Positions 33,746 to 45,308 of a stretch of 64,000 nucleotides of DNA are shown here, piece after piece (positions within the stretch are counted from its first letter, which is position 1; the number at the start of each line of letters is the position of its first letter). The notes beneath the pieces were generated by a model, which was not told where the DNA came from, searched no databases, and saw nothing but the letters and a program-made list of their open reading frames with translations. Source of the stretch: Gautieria morchelliformis (lineage: Eukaryota > Basidiomycota > Agaricomycetes > Gomphales > Gomphaceae); contig WHVA01000432.1 of NCBI GenBank assembly GCA_015179125.1, forward strand, positions 33,862 to 97,861. The letters are read 5' to 3'. A program made the position numbers and the translations under genes.

Positions 33746-34406
33746 TGTTACGACCGTTCATTTCCGACTTTCGACCCTCAGTTCCGCCACACCTTCCACC
33801 CCTCCGTTATTTCTGACATTCCGCCCCTTGTACATTTCCCTTGTTCTTTCGACTCTATTACTCGGACCCACCGGACCCACCTCACCGTTCATCAAGACTA
33901 CATGTCCGGTCACCCTTGTAGTTCGTTGTCAGATATGTTTTCCCGACCCCTTGTTTTTTGCCATTGTTCTACCTTACCCTGAACCCCCCTTGTAGTCCCA
34001 TTGTTCCCAATAGTTAGTTCCCACATATTGTCTACTCGACTTCCGCTTCCCCCGGAATTTGCTTAGTACCATATCATTACCTGTTGTCTCAGCTCTTTGT
34101 ATAAAAGCCTGTCATGTATGTCTCTTATTCTGCAATCAGATAATCGCCTTCGATACTTGATTTCCTTCGCTCCATCTCCTGTTCTTAGCACAGTGAGTCT
34201 AGCAAGATCTCAGTCTCTCCGCCTTCCGCCTTCCGCCTTCCGCCTCAGTTCCGACTCAAGTTCCGACCAAACCTTTGGTTCAGTACTTTCCGCCTTCCGA
34301 CTCAATTCCGAAATACTTAGGACGATAGTTCATTGGGGGCGCAACCTATAAGTTGAAGCCGCTGTCCTTTCCAGTTCCGACTTAGCGGAAATCTCGATAC
34401 GTAACA
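33746..34406 (+). mobile_element. Solo Gy1 LTR in Gy1-B integrase
   Basis: 661 bp, TGTTACGACC…GATACGTAACA, in + orientation inside minus-strand integrase coding (…SISMDFI | EKLPKSSGYD…). It is flanked by TCGAT (33741–33745) and TTGAT (34407–34411), a 5-bp duplication with one C/T difference. A TATA-like TTGTATAAAAGCC is near 34098. Eight TTCCG words crowd 34221–34312. Confidence 0.9.
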
Positions 34407-37178
34407 TTGATGAAATCCATGGATATCGAATTCCAGGGTTGTTCCGGGATCAGAAGTTGCTTCAGGAGGCCGTAGGGTTTGTGACGTTGAGGCTTGGCGT
34501 GCATACAGGTGGTGCATGACTTGCAGTAGTCTTGGACCATCGTGCGGAGGAGAGGCCAAGTGTAGGTACGTTGAATGATGTCGAGGGTCTTGTTCTGGCC
34601 TTGGTGTCCTGAGAGCGGGTGATTGTGGCATTGCTGGAGTACGCGAAGTCGTAGATCGTTGGTATCTGGAACGTACATCCGGGACTTGTACCGGAGGAAA
34701 CCGTCGGAATCAAGGGACCATCCAGGACTGGTTGGGTTATTGAGGTGGGTTGCGGAGATGGGGTCAGAACAAAGTGCGGAACGGATGTTGGAGTGGAGAG
34801 ACTCGGTGTCCATAATGATTGAGGCGCGGAGTAGCGGAAACTGCAATGCTGTGGCATGCAGGGACGATGCCAGCTGCTCAGTTGAGAATACTGGGCGGAA
34901 ATTGTGCAGATTAACGCTGGCATAGTCGCTACTTCCCTCTTTTGGGTAGACGTCCCAACGTCTAGTGAGCGTGTCGGGTTTTGCTCCGAGCTTTCCGGGG
35001 CAGAACCGGGTTGAACTGTGAGAGATATTCAGACCAGCGGACTTGACGGCGAGTCAAAATCATCTTAGTAGTTGCAAAATACTCAAGGTTTTTATGATCC
35101 GTTACGACGTCGATCGGATAAATTGGACCTTCGAGGTAGTGTCACCAAATTTTGAAGGCTTCAAAAATCGCAAGTAGTTCCTTGTCGTGGACATCGTAGT
35201 TGAGTTCTGGGGTGGAAAAGGTGCGGGAATGAAATGCGATCGGATGAATTTCTCCGTCGTCAGGGGAAATGATGGAAAGAATGGCGGCTAGCGCGTAGTC
35301 GGAAGCGTCGGTTTCGAGTACAAGTTGGGCATCAGGAATCCAGAAACCGAGTATGGGAGCCGTAGTGAAGGCCGATTTGAGGGCTTCAAATGCGGAACGG
35401 CATTCCGGAGTAAAATTCCATGGGGCACCCTTCCTGGTGAGACGCGTGAGCGGAACAGTAATGTCGGAAAAATTATAAATGAAACGCCGGTAAAAGTTGG
35501 CGAAGCCAAGGAAAGACTGCACATCCTTAACACGTCGGGGTTCCGGCCATTCTTGAATTGCCTTGACTTTGTCCTCTGCCATGGTAAGACCTGTCGGAGA
35601 GAGGATGTAGCCGAGGTATTCGACCGTGTCGCGATGCCATTCGCATTTCTCTGCTTTTGCGTAGAGATGGTGTTTGCATAGGTGGCGGAGTACTTCGCGG
35701 ACATGTTCCCGATGTTTTTCTGGTGTGTTGGAATAGATGAGGATGTCGTCAATGTAGACTAGGACGCATACGTCGAGAAGGTCGGAAAATACGTCGTTCA
35801 TGAATCGCTGAAAAGCGGCGGGAGCATTGGTTAGCCCAAAAGGCATGACAACCCACTCAAAAGCACTGTAGCGGGTGCGGAAAGTGGTTTTCCACTCGTC
35901 ACCTTCCTGGATGCGGACAAGGTGATAAGCGTGCCGGAGGTCAATTTTGGTGTAGATCTTCGCCCTGCGGGGAGTGTCGAGTAGGTCGGAAATACGTGGA
36001 AGCGGATATTTGTCCTTCTTAGTGAGGGCGTTGAGTCCACAGAAATCGACACAGAGGCGGAGAGATCCATCCTTCTTCTTGACGAAAAGGACCGGAGCGC
36101 CGTGCGGAGACAGCGAAGGGCGGATGAAGCCCATGTTGAGATGTTCATCGATGCACTCGCGGAGAGTCTGGAGTTCCCTTTGCGAAAGGGAGTAGATCGG
36201 TCCAAGGGGCGGAGATGCTCCTTCTTCCAAATCTATCTTCAAATCGTAAGGTCGATGTCCAGCAGGTTTATCGGCTTTGGCCTTATTGAACACGTCCGGG
36301 AAGTCACGATATTCTTCCGGAACTGAGCTCATGTTGACCGGAGCGGAAGTCAAGGCGGAACCAGCCTTGGCTGAAGCCGAATCAGATAGGTGAAGCTGGA
36401 AAACGGTCGCATCTTCTTGCCGTTGCAATACACAGAAAGTGGTGGCAGAAATGAGCGCAATTCGAGGAGCTTCGAGGGACGGAGGTGCTAAAGTGGGACC
36501 GGAGTGTGGAACTGAATCCACTAGCGGAGTTGCTGAAGAGGCCTGAGCCATCTTCACGGACGACGTTGGAATAGACGGAAGTTGATCCGGGGTACGGAAC
36601 TGTATTTGACCCAATGCCCAGTTAATTGACGGATTATAGCGGGTGAGCCAATTGTGTCCTAGTACAATGGAACAGCTAGCATCTAGCGGAGTAACGTAAA
36701 ATGTAACTTCATGGTTGTCCCCAGTAGTGAAACGGATAGATAGGTCCACGACTTGGGAGATTGCCGTGTTGGATGACCCATCGAAAAGGCCGAGCGGAAT
36801 AGTCGGAATGTTTCGGGTCGGAAGTTTATGTTTCAAAACAAAGTCGGAATCGAGGAAGCAATGAGTCGAACCAGAGTCAATCAATGCTGTAAACGGAGGT
36901 GCAGAAATTGTGTCGGAGGTCAGTGGAACAGAGAGGGAGTCGGAGGACGAAAGAGCGGATGCGTTGAGTTTAACCTCGTTAGTTGCACGAATGGGGTCAA
37001 CATAGCCCTCAGCTCGTGCAGAGGCCGGAGGACTGCTGACTATTTTTTTGCATCCGTAGCGGGAGTCACTTCGGATTTCTCTTCCGTCTTCGCCGTGCGG
37101 CCCTTGGCTTTGGCGGTGGAAGCGGAAGCTCGGGTGCAGTCGCGAGCGATGTGACCTCCTTTGCCGCAGAAAAGGCAA
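34407..37178 (-). pseudogene. Gypsy Gy1-B pol (protease–RT–RNase H–integrase start)
   Basis: A long minus-strand frame from 37178 to 35142 encodes an aspartic protease (TALIDSGSTHCFLDSDF near 36870), RT with KIDLRHAYHLVRIQEGDEW, VLVYIDDILIYSN near 35745 and QSFLGFANFYRRFIYNFSD near 35490, then RNase H ([30 protein letters not shown]). It stops at TGA after FKIW; the relative at ~20225 has WRHYLEG there, so this is an apparent CGA to TGA change. Beyond it, the RNase H end ([13 protein letters not shown]), a linker, and the integrase zinc finger (CHNHPLSGHQGQNKTLD … CKSCTTCM) lead to SISMDFI. There a solo LTR is inserted. Confidence 0.92.
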
Positions 37179-38434
37179 AGGTTGTTGTCCATGCGACGCT
37201 GGCGTTCTGCGGGGGTTAGCTTGCCGTCCTTCCCAAGTTTGTCGGAAAGGTCCGGGGTGCTCTTCCGGGCGTTGGTGTTAGAACCAGACGCCTGGTTGTT
37301 GCAAGGGGTGGAGTTGTTGTTCCGGTTGCCGGAATTGGATCCGGAACTGTTGTTGTTGTTGTTGTTTCCGGAGTTGTTATTTCCGGAATTAGTCTTCTTC
37401 TTGTCTTTATCAGACTTCTTGTCAGAAGACTTGTCGTTTTTGTTCTGGGAGGAAGTTTCACGAGCGATCTCGGAGTGTCTTTCCCAGTAGTGCGAATCGA
37501 TGGATTGGGCTAGGTTGCGGAGGTCGGTAAGAGTGGCTGGTTTTCCGACGCGGGCGATTTCATCCTTGATCTGGGATGGGAGGCCCATGTAAAACTGGCG
37601 TCGGAGTGCGGCTTCTCCCTATTGGACTCGAGGAGCGAGCTGCTGGAAAGTGACGATATGTTTAGCTATCTTATGAGTGTCTTTCATTCGAAGCTTATCA
37701 AGTTCATTTTCCGCATCGGCTTCCATATCAAATGGTCCGAAGTTGCTGCGGAGTTCGGAAACGAAATTGTGGTAATTGTCAGCCCAGTCGACGAGGGCGA
37801 ACGGATCCATGAGGGCGGGTTTGAAATAGTCAAGAGCCGTGCCTTGGAGATAGGAAAGGGTGTAATTGACCTTTCGTTCGTCATAGGGAAAGGCGTCAGG
37901 ACGATCACGGAAGTTGAGTTGAAGCTGGACCAAAAAAGGCTGGAGCTTCTTGGGGTCGGAACCATCGAATTGATCCGGTTCACGGACCTTAGTCTTGGGG
38001 CGTGGTGGGGCTTGAGCTGGACGCTGGAGTTGACCAGCTAGCATGGCGATAGCTTGTGCAAGCTCTGGAACTGGCGCCGGCGGAACTGGGTTGGTGGGAA
38101 TCGGAGGTGGAGGACCGCCGGGTGGGCCGCCATGAGGGCCACCTGGAGGGCCGCCGGGAGGTGGTCCTGGTGGTGGTGGTGGGTGTCAGAATGACGCTGC
38201 TGTTTGTTCGCCGCTGCTGCTCGTCGAGTTTCCATCGTAGTCGGGATTGTCGTTGGGATTAGCGTCGGGAACTTCTTCGAAGCGTTGCGGAATAGCATCG
38301 GAGAGCTCATCGTCGGCATGAGAGCTTCTGGAGGGTTCCGCGTGCCTTGGTGCTGCGGATCTAAGACTGCCAAAATAAGAGAGAGCTTCGACAGCCCCTG
38401 CTCGAGCTGAAGTAGCTGTGGTACGAGGAGGCAT
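37040..38434 (-). pseudogene. Gypsy Gy1-B gag
   Basis: The minus-strand start is MPPRTTATSARAGAVEALSY at 38434. A stop follows near 38186 before a Pro/Gly-rich linker. The gag core is FDGSDPKKLQPFLVQLQLNF … YLQGTALDYFKPAL … ENELDKLRMKDTHKIAKHI (38044–37619). A TAG after PRVQ (37619–37621) stands where the decayed relative at 57.6 kb reads Trp (EWGEA). The last part (37588–37040) has MGLPSQIKDEIARVGKP, an Asn/Ser/Gly low-complexity stretch and a CCHC knuckle (CLFCGKGGHIARDC). It overlaps pol by about 140 bases in another frame. Capsid-forming function is inferred from the family. Two stops make it non-functional unless read through. Confidence 0.88.
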
Positions 38435-38468
38435 AGCGATAGTTATCAGGTGGGAATCAGATAATACT

Positions 38469-39194
38469 GTTACGTATCGGAATTCCCGGAGGTCGGAACT
38501 GGAAAGGACAACGGCTTCAACTTATGTGTTGCGCCCCTGATGAACTACCGTCCTAAGTATTTTGGAATTGACTTGCAGATATCGGAAAAGGCGGAAGGCG
38601 GAACAGAGTACTGAGGGTCGAGGGGTGAGGGTCGGAGAACAAAGGTCGGAGGAGGCGGAAGAGGCCGAGGACAGGGGATCGAGAGCAGAGGGAGACAAGA
38701 CTAGCAAAACTCGCTGTGCTAAGAACAGGAGACAGTGCGAAGGGAATCACGTATCGAAGTCGATTATCTGATTGCAGAAACAGAGACATACATGAGGGGG
38801 TTTTATACAAAGAGCAGAAGCAACAGGTAATGGTATGGTACTAAGCAAATTCTGGATAGTGCAGGAATCGGATAGACATACGGGGCAAGTAACTAATGCG
38901 GAACAATGGGATGACAAGGGGGGTGCAGGGTAGGGTAAGTACAATGGCAAAGAACAAGGCGAGTAAGTACAATAGGCATTGGAAGAAACAGAACTACGGA
39001 AATGGTATCTTGCTGTGTTCAGAGTTGAGTACGGGGGCCGGTATCTGGAGGTGGCCAGGGGTACTGAAAGAACAAGGGGTCGAGGTAGAGGGTTGCGGAT
39101 GTTGCGGATGTCGGAATAGAGTCAGAGGTGGTACGGAGGTGGTGTGGAGGATATGTGGAGGTGGCGGAGATGGTTGAGTGGAACAGTCGTAACA
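38469..39194 (-). repeat. Gy1-B 5' LTR
   Basis: 726 bp. On the minus strand it starts TGTTACGACTG and ends TACGTAACA, matching the solo LTR 33746–34406 in ends, TATA region and GCAACACATAAGTTGAAGCC tail. It is rich in CGGAA/TTCCG. It abuts decayed Gy2 gag at 39195, so Gy1-B inserted into Gy2-B. Confidence 0.9.
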
Positions 39195-42100
39195 AAGTTA
39201 GATATTCTGCAAAGTGGTGGAAATGCAATGCAGGATGAGTCAGATTTTGGAAAAGCGGAAGTAGTGGAAGAGAGGATGTCTATGAAGTTGGCAAAAGTCA
39301 AACCTGCAACTCTGGTGGGCTTTGACAGAGATTGGGAGAAGGGATGTGTGTTCTTCAACCCATGCAGCACTACTTCATGAGTGCCAGAGACCTCTTTCCA
39401 AATGACCAGGCTCGGATTCACTGGGCTGTCCTTTTTCAAGTCAGGACCCTGCAGCCTGCTTTGTGAACAAGGTGATCTGACATGGGGGCAAAGGGCAAGG
39501 GCACCTACTTCCAGGACTGGGACACCTTCAAAAAAACCTTTTCCGACCAGTTCTGCCCAAAGAACAAGCAACTCACAGCCCTCACAAAGCTTGAAGGGAC
39601 CAGCTGGTACCAGGCCAAGGATCTGATTGATGACTACATCAATTGCTTCCAGGAGCTCATTGATTTCATGGAGTATGATGATGACAAGACCATCGTCATC
39701 AAATTCCAATGAGGACTTGATCCGATGCTCCAGAACCAAGTCCCACTGCTTGGGGATGGAGCTCCGGATTTTGATGACCTGGAAGGGTGGTACCAAGCTG
39801 TGTGAAAAGTGTCCCGAAACAGGGAAGCAAATGAGGCCTTTGTGGAGATGAACTGGAGCATGACACACAGTTCCACTCATCCTACTCCACCTGTGCCAAA
39901 ATCCAGAGCAGCATTCATTCTGACATGGAAGATATTTCTGACAGTTGCTTAGTCTGCCCCTACTCAGAACCCTAGCCCCTTCCTTCAAAGAGTGGCCCCG
40001 CCCCAATGGATGTTGACTGCACGCATGGAAAAGGCAACCCAACTGTCACCTGCTTCCGATGCTGGCAGCCAGGCCACTATGCCTGTGAGTGCCCCCAAGC
40101 TTTTGACATCTGGCTTATGACTACAGAGGAGAAACTTGAGCCTCTTCCATAGTTCCTCATGCTGGTGGACATAAGCAGAGTGCCCACTGTCAAAGACAAT
40201 TCCAAAAATGCAGAACATGGTGCATCAGAAGTGCAAGATGCATTGGATTTTGTGACACGCAGTGGGTGAGATATGTGCCCCTGCTGCCTGTACATAACCA
40301 GTTTGCCTGTCTTGAAGTAGAGAATGAGAAACCCCCACTCCCCTCACTTTGTGCAGACCCACTGGATAAAGTTGCACAAAGGCCAATTCTGACAACCCAC
40401 CCACTTTGCATCCACCCTTGGGAGAGACACCTCCTGAAATGCTATGTTGTTGCTGCCACCCCTGGCCACAAGTCATTGGTCATTAAGGTCAAGATCCAGA
40501 TGACAGACACAGCAGAAGTCAAGTCTAGACCCACGCTTGTCAATTGTGGGGCCACTGGTGAGTTCATGGACCAGGACTATGTTGAGTGGAACTTGTTATG
40601 ATATTCCAGAAACGATATTAATGACATCACCGAGACCAGTATCTAAGATATGCGGACATGACCGAATCACGATCCCCAGAACCTATGCTTTCGTCTATAC
40701 TCAGCCACACACAGATATCCCCGAATCCCCTGACTCGCATACACACGACGCCGGACCAATACATTATCACGCACGCGCACAGGGCATGCCAAGCCGGTCA
40801 CTATCACATTACATATGTCGATTCCATCAATCTCGATCGAGAGACCGACCCGAGGCACAGATCCCCGCTTAGGCACCAATTCAGTTGCGACCAAGACACG
40901 ATGTACATCCGATCGTCCCTGAGCGGCTCCGACCGAGGCCCCACGATTTCTCCTATATATCACGCACATGTCCCTTCAGACCACCGCCTTGCATACAATA
41001 AACTCTTAGCATTACCTTGTAATATTCACTCGAGAGTTCACTCCAGTCCACACTCCACATCCCCCTGTGTTTCTACATCACATACCGTACATATCGTATT
41101 GACGCCGAGTCCTTTCCAGTAGTTAAATAGTATAAACAAATGTAACTGTCGAAGAAGAATAACAATAGTTTCACCTCTCCACCGTCTCAAGATTCCTGAT
41201 CGAAATAGTCCCCGTAGTACAAACAGTCCTCTCAGAATTCAGAACTCTACTCGATTCAGCTCCACTCGAAGCTTGAATAAAACCCAAATACATTTACAGC
41301 AACTCTTATCAGAACTGACTGACCATGTGGAAGTTGCAATGTGCAATCCTGGTGTTCAATGTGGATGGAAGCCCTAATGAGGCGGGGTCCATCACAGAAA
41401 TCATAGACACAATCCTCCACTATGATGGACACATAGAATGTGCTTCCTTCATGGTCACTAGCCTGGGGAAGCAAGACATCATCCTCCGGTTTACCTGGCT
41501 GCAGGAGCACAACCCTGAGATCAACTGGCAGACTTGGAAGGTGCTGATGAGTTGATGTCCAACCAAGTGTCACATGTGTATGTTGGAAGTGCGGAAGGAG
41601 CATCAGGAGCAGCAGAAGACCAAATGGATCATACAGACATGTCGTTCTGGCCCTCATCCACTGCTTTCAGAAGAAGATTTGGAAGTGGAATATGAACCAG
41701 CTCCCACTCCTGATTCTGACTCTGGCGTCATCCAACTCGGCCTGGAAGACACCCTGGCAGAAGGGGAGTGCCTGTGGTATGTAAACCTTCTTCCAGAGGT
41801 GGAACATGTCTGCGCCACTGGAAACATTTCACAATGCCTGGTGGAGGCCTCCAGGAAGCACAATAAACCAGAGGTGGAGATCCCAGAGTACTTGCAGGAG
41901 TTTGAGGATGTTTTTGTGAAGGAGTCATTGATGCCCTGCCTCCACGGAAGCTGTGGGGCTATGCCATTGAGTTGGAGCCTGGGTCAAAGTCCACCAACTG
42001 TAAGGTCTACCCACTGTCACCTAGGGAGCAGGTGGACCTCCATGCATTCCTTGCGGAGAACCTCTGCACCAGGAGGATTGGCCCCTCTAAGTCACCCATG

Positions 42101-43023
42101 GCATCTCTGGTGTTCTTCATCAAGAAGAAGGATGGCTCACTCAGACTCATGCAGGATTACTGGGCCTTGAATGTGATCATGATCAAGAATCAGTATCCCA
42201 TCCCGCTCATTTCTGAACTGATCACACAACTCTGTGGGGCGAAGTACTTCACTAAGCTGGAATGTTCAGATCCATGAGGGAGGGCCATATTCTGCACCAA
42301 CTGCGGACTCTTCGAGACACAGGTCATGTTCTTTGGCCTCACCAACAGTCCCGCCACATTCTAGACGATGATGAACAACATCTTCCCTGACATGAGAGCA
42401 GAAGGGGTTGTCTACGTCTACCTTGATGGCATCCTCATCATGAAGATGCTGATGGAACATCAGGAGATCATGTGGAGGGTGATAGAATGTCTCCAGGAGT
42501 ACAACTTGTGTCTCAAGTTGGAGAAGTGTGAATTTGAGCAGATGTGGATAGAGTACTGTGGAGTGATCGTGTTGAAAGGGATGCTGGAGATGGACCTGGT
42601 CAAGGTTTCCAGCATGTCAGAATGGCCTACACCACAGAACAAGAAAGAAGTCCAGTCCTTCATCGGGTTAATCAATTTCTACTGGTGGTTAATTGAGGAC
42701 TTCTCCCACCATGCCCATGCTTTATTTGACCTCACCAAGAAGGACGTCGGATAGCAGCGGGGAGTGTTGGAACAGGCCTCCACCAGTCCTGATCTTTCCT
42801 GACGACTCCAGCCCTTATCAAGTCGAAGTGGATTCTTCCAATGCAGCCACTGGAGTGGTCTTGTCACAGCAGTAATTGGAAGATGGTGGAAGGTGGCATC
42901 TGATCACCTTCTTATCCAAGAGCCTTAGCCCTGTGGAGTGAAACTATGAGATCCATGACAAGGAGATGCTGGCAATCATCTGGGCACTGGAGGAGTGGCA
43001 GCACTTCCTTGAGGGGGCTCAGT
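39195..43023 (+). pseudogene. Gypsy Gy2-B gag-pol, CpG-depleted relic
   Basis: It aligns almost base for base with Gy2-D 45410–48540 but with stops throughout. Gag KLDILQSGGNAMQDESDFGKAE (39200) leads to WDTFKKTFSDQFCPKNKQL (39510) and a damaged knuckle (CFRCWQPGHYACEC). The protease is VNCGATGEFMDQDYVEWN (40545), where a solo LTR (40594–41311) is inserted, then WKLQCAILVFNVDGSPNEAG. The RT has YPLSPREQVDLHAFLAENL, a ~20-base deletion near 42258, VYLDGILI (the DD motif is mutated to DG) and RNase H to 43010. Most differences from Gy2-D are CG to TG or CA. The 5' end is cut by the Gy1-B LTR and the 3' end by an LTR fragment. Confidence 0.92.
40594..41311 (+). mobile_element. Solo LTR, TGTTATGATA family
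   Basis: 718 bp, TGTTATGATATTCC…CTCTTATCA, flanked by the duplication GAACT (40589–40593, 41312–41316). Orientation is taken from a TATA-like CCTATATATCACGC near 40953. It is CpG-rich, in contrast to its Gy2-B surroundings. No other member of the family lies in the window. Confidence 0.88.
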
Positions 43024-43125
43024 TGTTAAGAACATAAGTTGTACTTAAGACTCAACCGGAGGGCCGAGCTGAGGTTTGGGAACAGATTGGCTTCAACTTT
43101 GTAGGTTGTGTCCACTACAGTGTTC
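43024..43125 (-). mobile_element. LTR fragment, TGTTAAG family (reverse)
   Basis: The sequence is the reverse complement of the last ~100 bases of the LTR at 16024–16487, with CpG-type substitutions (for example ACATAAGTTGTACTT against ACGTAAGTCGTACTT). Confidence 0.8.
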
Positions 43126-43390
43126 AGTATCCTGTCTCCCTGTCCCCTTCTTCTGAACCCAAACCGTTTCCCATTTTTTCTTCCATTTCTTTCTCTTTCT
43201 CCTTTCCCTTATCCCTGTTCCCCAAAACCGAACCATTCCCCATCAACCCAAAGCCCCCCCAACTCAAACCTGAATCCATCCACAATGTGGCTTTCTTGGC
43301 CACAGTGATCCACAACCTGATGTGCTTGTTCATCCAGGAATTTTGCCAATCTATTCACTGCACAAAGTCCAGAATAGCCCAGAGCAGGTG
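43126..43390. other. Unassigned sequence left of solo LTR
   Basis: C/T-rich sequence with no recognised gene. Once the solo LTR 43391–44420 is removed it is continuous with 44421–44641. Confidence 0.4.
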
Positions 43391-44420
43391 TGTCAAGATT
43401 GGGTTTTAGGCGTTAATATCGTGTATTAGTGAACACAGCTAATGCCTGAATAACATGTGCGAATAAGTGTGCCGTCTGGCGAATAAGGTGAACCAATAAA
43501 TGTTCAGAAGGTAAGAGGGCTGCCCGAATGGAGCTCGCCCTATCTACAGTTGTGGCGAAATAGCCCATAACACTTGACGATGTAACGTGCAAGGTGTTAT
43601 GGAAAGGTTGTTCAAGTAGCAAGAATTCTTTCACCGGTGAAGGTGCTCCTTCGGAGCCCTTCACCGACAGCGCAGATAATAGTATGAAGGCTAAGGTAAT
43701 GAAGGTGAAGTACAAAAGCTCACCAGTGGTGCTTAAGTCATCCTCTGGTCAAAGATAGGAATCTATAGGAGAGGGCTCAAGACAATGGTCACAGTGAGGT
43801 CAAATTTTGCACAAGATGGACATATGATAATTGAACTGGGGAATATACATGTGAATGTAAACTATTTATATTGAATGCTCGTATGATATCAGCGAATAGG
43901 AAAGAGGCCGTCAGGAGTCAGGGTTGGATAGGGGTGTGCAGTCAGGATACAAAATAGGTGAAACACATATACAATAGAAAGAAGGGGGAGTGCGAATGTG
44001 AAACGACGGGGAGAAAGAGGGTGAAGGTGCCTATGTATGAAAACATGCCTTGAGACCTGCATACACGCTACCCTGCACGGACTCTTCATCTGCTGGGTTG
44101 ATCCCACACGATCTATGGGTAGGATGTCCCGCGAATGCATTCTGGCCATACGAACACCTAAAGGGGTTGGGTCAGGAAGATGATGGGGCCAGTGATGAAC
44201 CATCACGCCGGGTAGAGGATGTTGATCATGTTTGATGGCGTACCTGCTGGCGAATGATGTGAGCAGCGAATGGCCATTCAGTGAATGGCGCGAAGAGCGA
44301 ATAGAGTGAATATCCAGGTGGAGTGGTGGAAGGGAAGGGTGAACTCGGGCAAACCTGCAGGAGGAGCGGTGAGGGGGAAGGTAGAGACAGCGGGGCAAGG
44401 GAAATAGATGGGTCATGACA
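43391..44420 (+). mobile_element. Solo LTR, TGTCAAG family
   Basis: 1030 bp, TGTCAAGATTGGG…GGTCATGACA, with the target duplication AGGTG (43386–43390, 44421–44425). It is the same family as 16564–17756. It contains a block (about 43668–43740) that the 16.5-kb copy lacks but the 59-kb copy shares. Confidence 0.92.
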
Positions 44421-44641
44421 AGGTGGTTACTTCGTTCCAGTTATTGATTCTGCTGGGACAACAAGTCCTTCAGCATTACCAAAACTTCTTCTCCAAAGAG
44501 TCCCCCAGGTTTTGGTCCCCAGACCCAGCCCTTCACCCTGATCCCAAAGGGCCTGCACCTATGTCAACCTTTGGTATGACTCCTGACGGCCTGATTGGTA
44601 CTGCCTTCACCTTCTTCGGCTCTGGCCCCTCAGCCCCATCC
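44421..44641. other. Unassigned sequence before Gy2-D
   Basis: Pro/Ser-rich open frame (FFSKESPRFWSPDPALHPDP) without a recognised domain. It may be residual gag of an older element. Confidence 0.35.
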
Positions 44642-45121
44642 TGTCAGGGGACACCCTGCTTTCCATTTCCAGTTCCGACACCACATCCAGTTCCGACCCC
44701 ATTTCCGACTCCGCTTCCAGTTCCGATTTCATCTCCGCCTCCGCTTTCGGAAACGATTCCGCTTCTGGGAGAACTTCCACCAGTTCTGTTCGCCTCGCCA
44801 GTTCCACTCCATTTCCGACTTCCACTCTCGGAACAGTGTCGGAAATCAAGCGACTCGCATAATAGGCGGCATCAAGGGTCGATCAAGGGACAGGGAGGTG
44901 CAGGGTTGATGGCGGGTGCCAAGTGTGGTCCCTGGCTGCGCAGCGTAGTATAATACGGGCTCGCTGACATTGGGGGTCCTTAGACTTTTCTCTTTGGATT
45001 TCCCCTTGTCAGGTGAGAATCCCCTCTCTGGTATACTTTGTTCATTTATACATACTTTGGATTTCCCCTTGTCAGTTGTGTGGTAGTGTGATCTCCACGA
45101 CTAGCCAGGGTTGCCCTTACA
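44642..45121 (+). repeat. Gy2-D 5' LTR
   Basis: 480 bp. The U3 is full of TTCCG/TTCCA words. The motif GGATTTCCCCTTGTCAG occurs twice near 44997 and 45059, and this internal repeat is present in all Gy2 LTRs. Confidence 0.93.
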
Positions 45122-45308
45122 GCAGAAAAGTCTCTCCCATAGAGGACCGGCGGTCGTACTGCGCGTTGCATTCGCCATAGGTGCGTTCGGAATCGGAGAC
45201 AGCGACTCGGAGATCGCGACCTCTTCCGCACACACAGCGTACGACAGCCCTTCTTCTTACGTCGAGCTCCCAACCCCGGAAATCCCGCCCCACATTTCTC
45301 CGTCCGAC

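Noticed and set aside
43019..43128. TCAGT on both sides of the LTR fragment at 43024, as a target duplication
   Set aside because: The right-hand copy overlaps bases that still match the LTR itself, so it is probably chance. The fragment has no proper second end.
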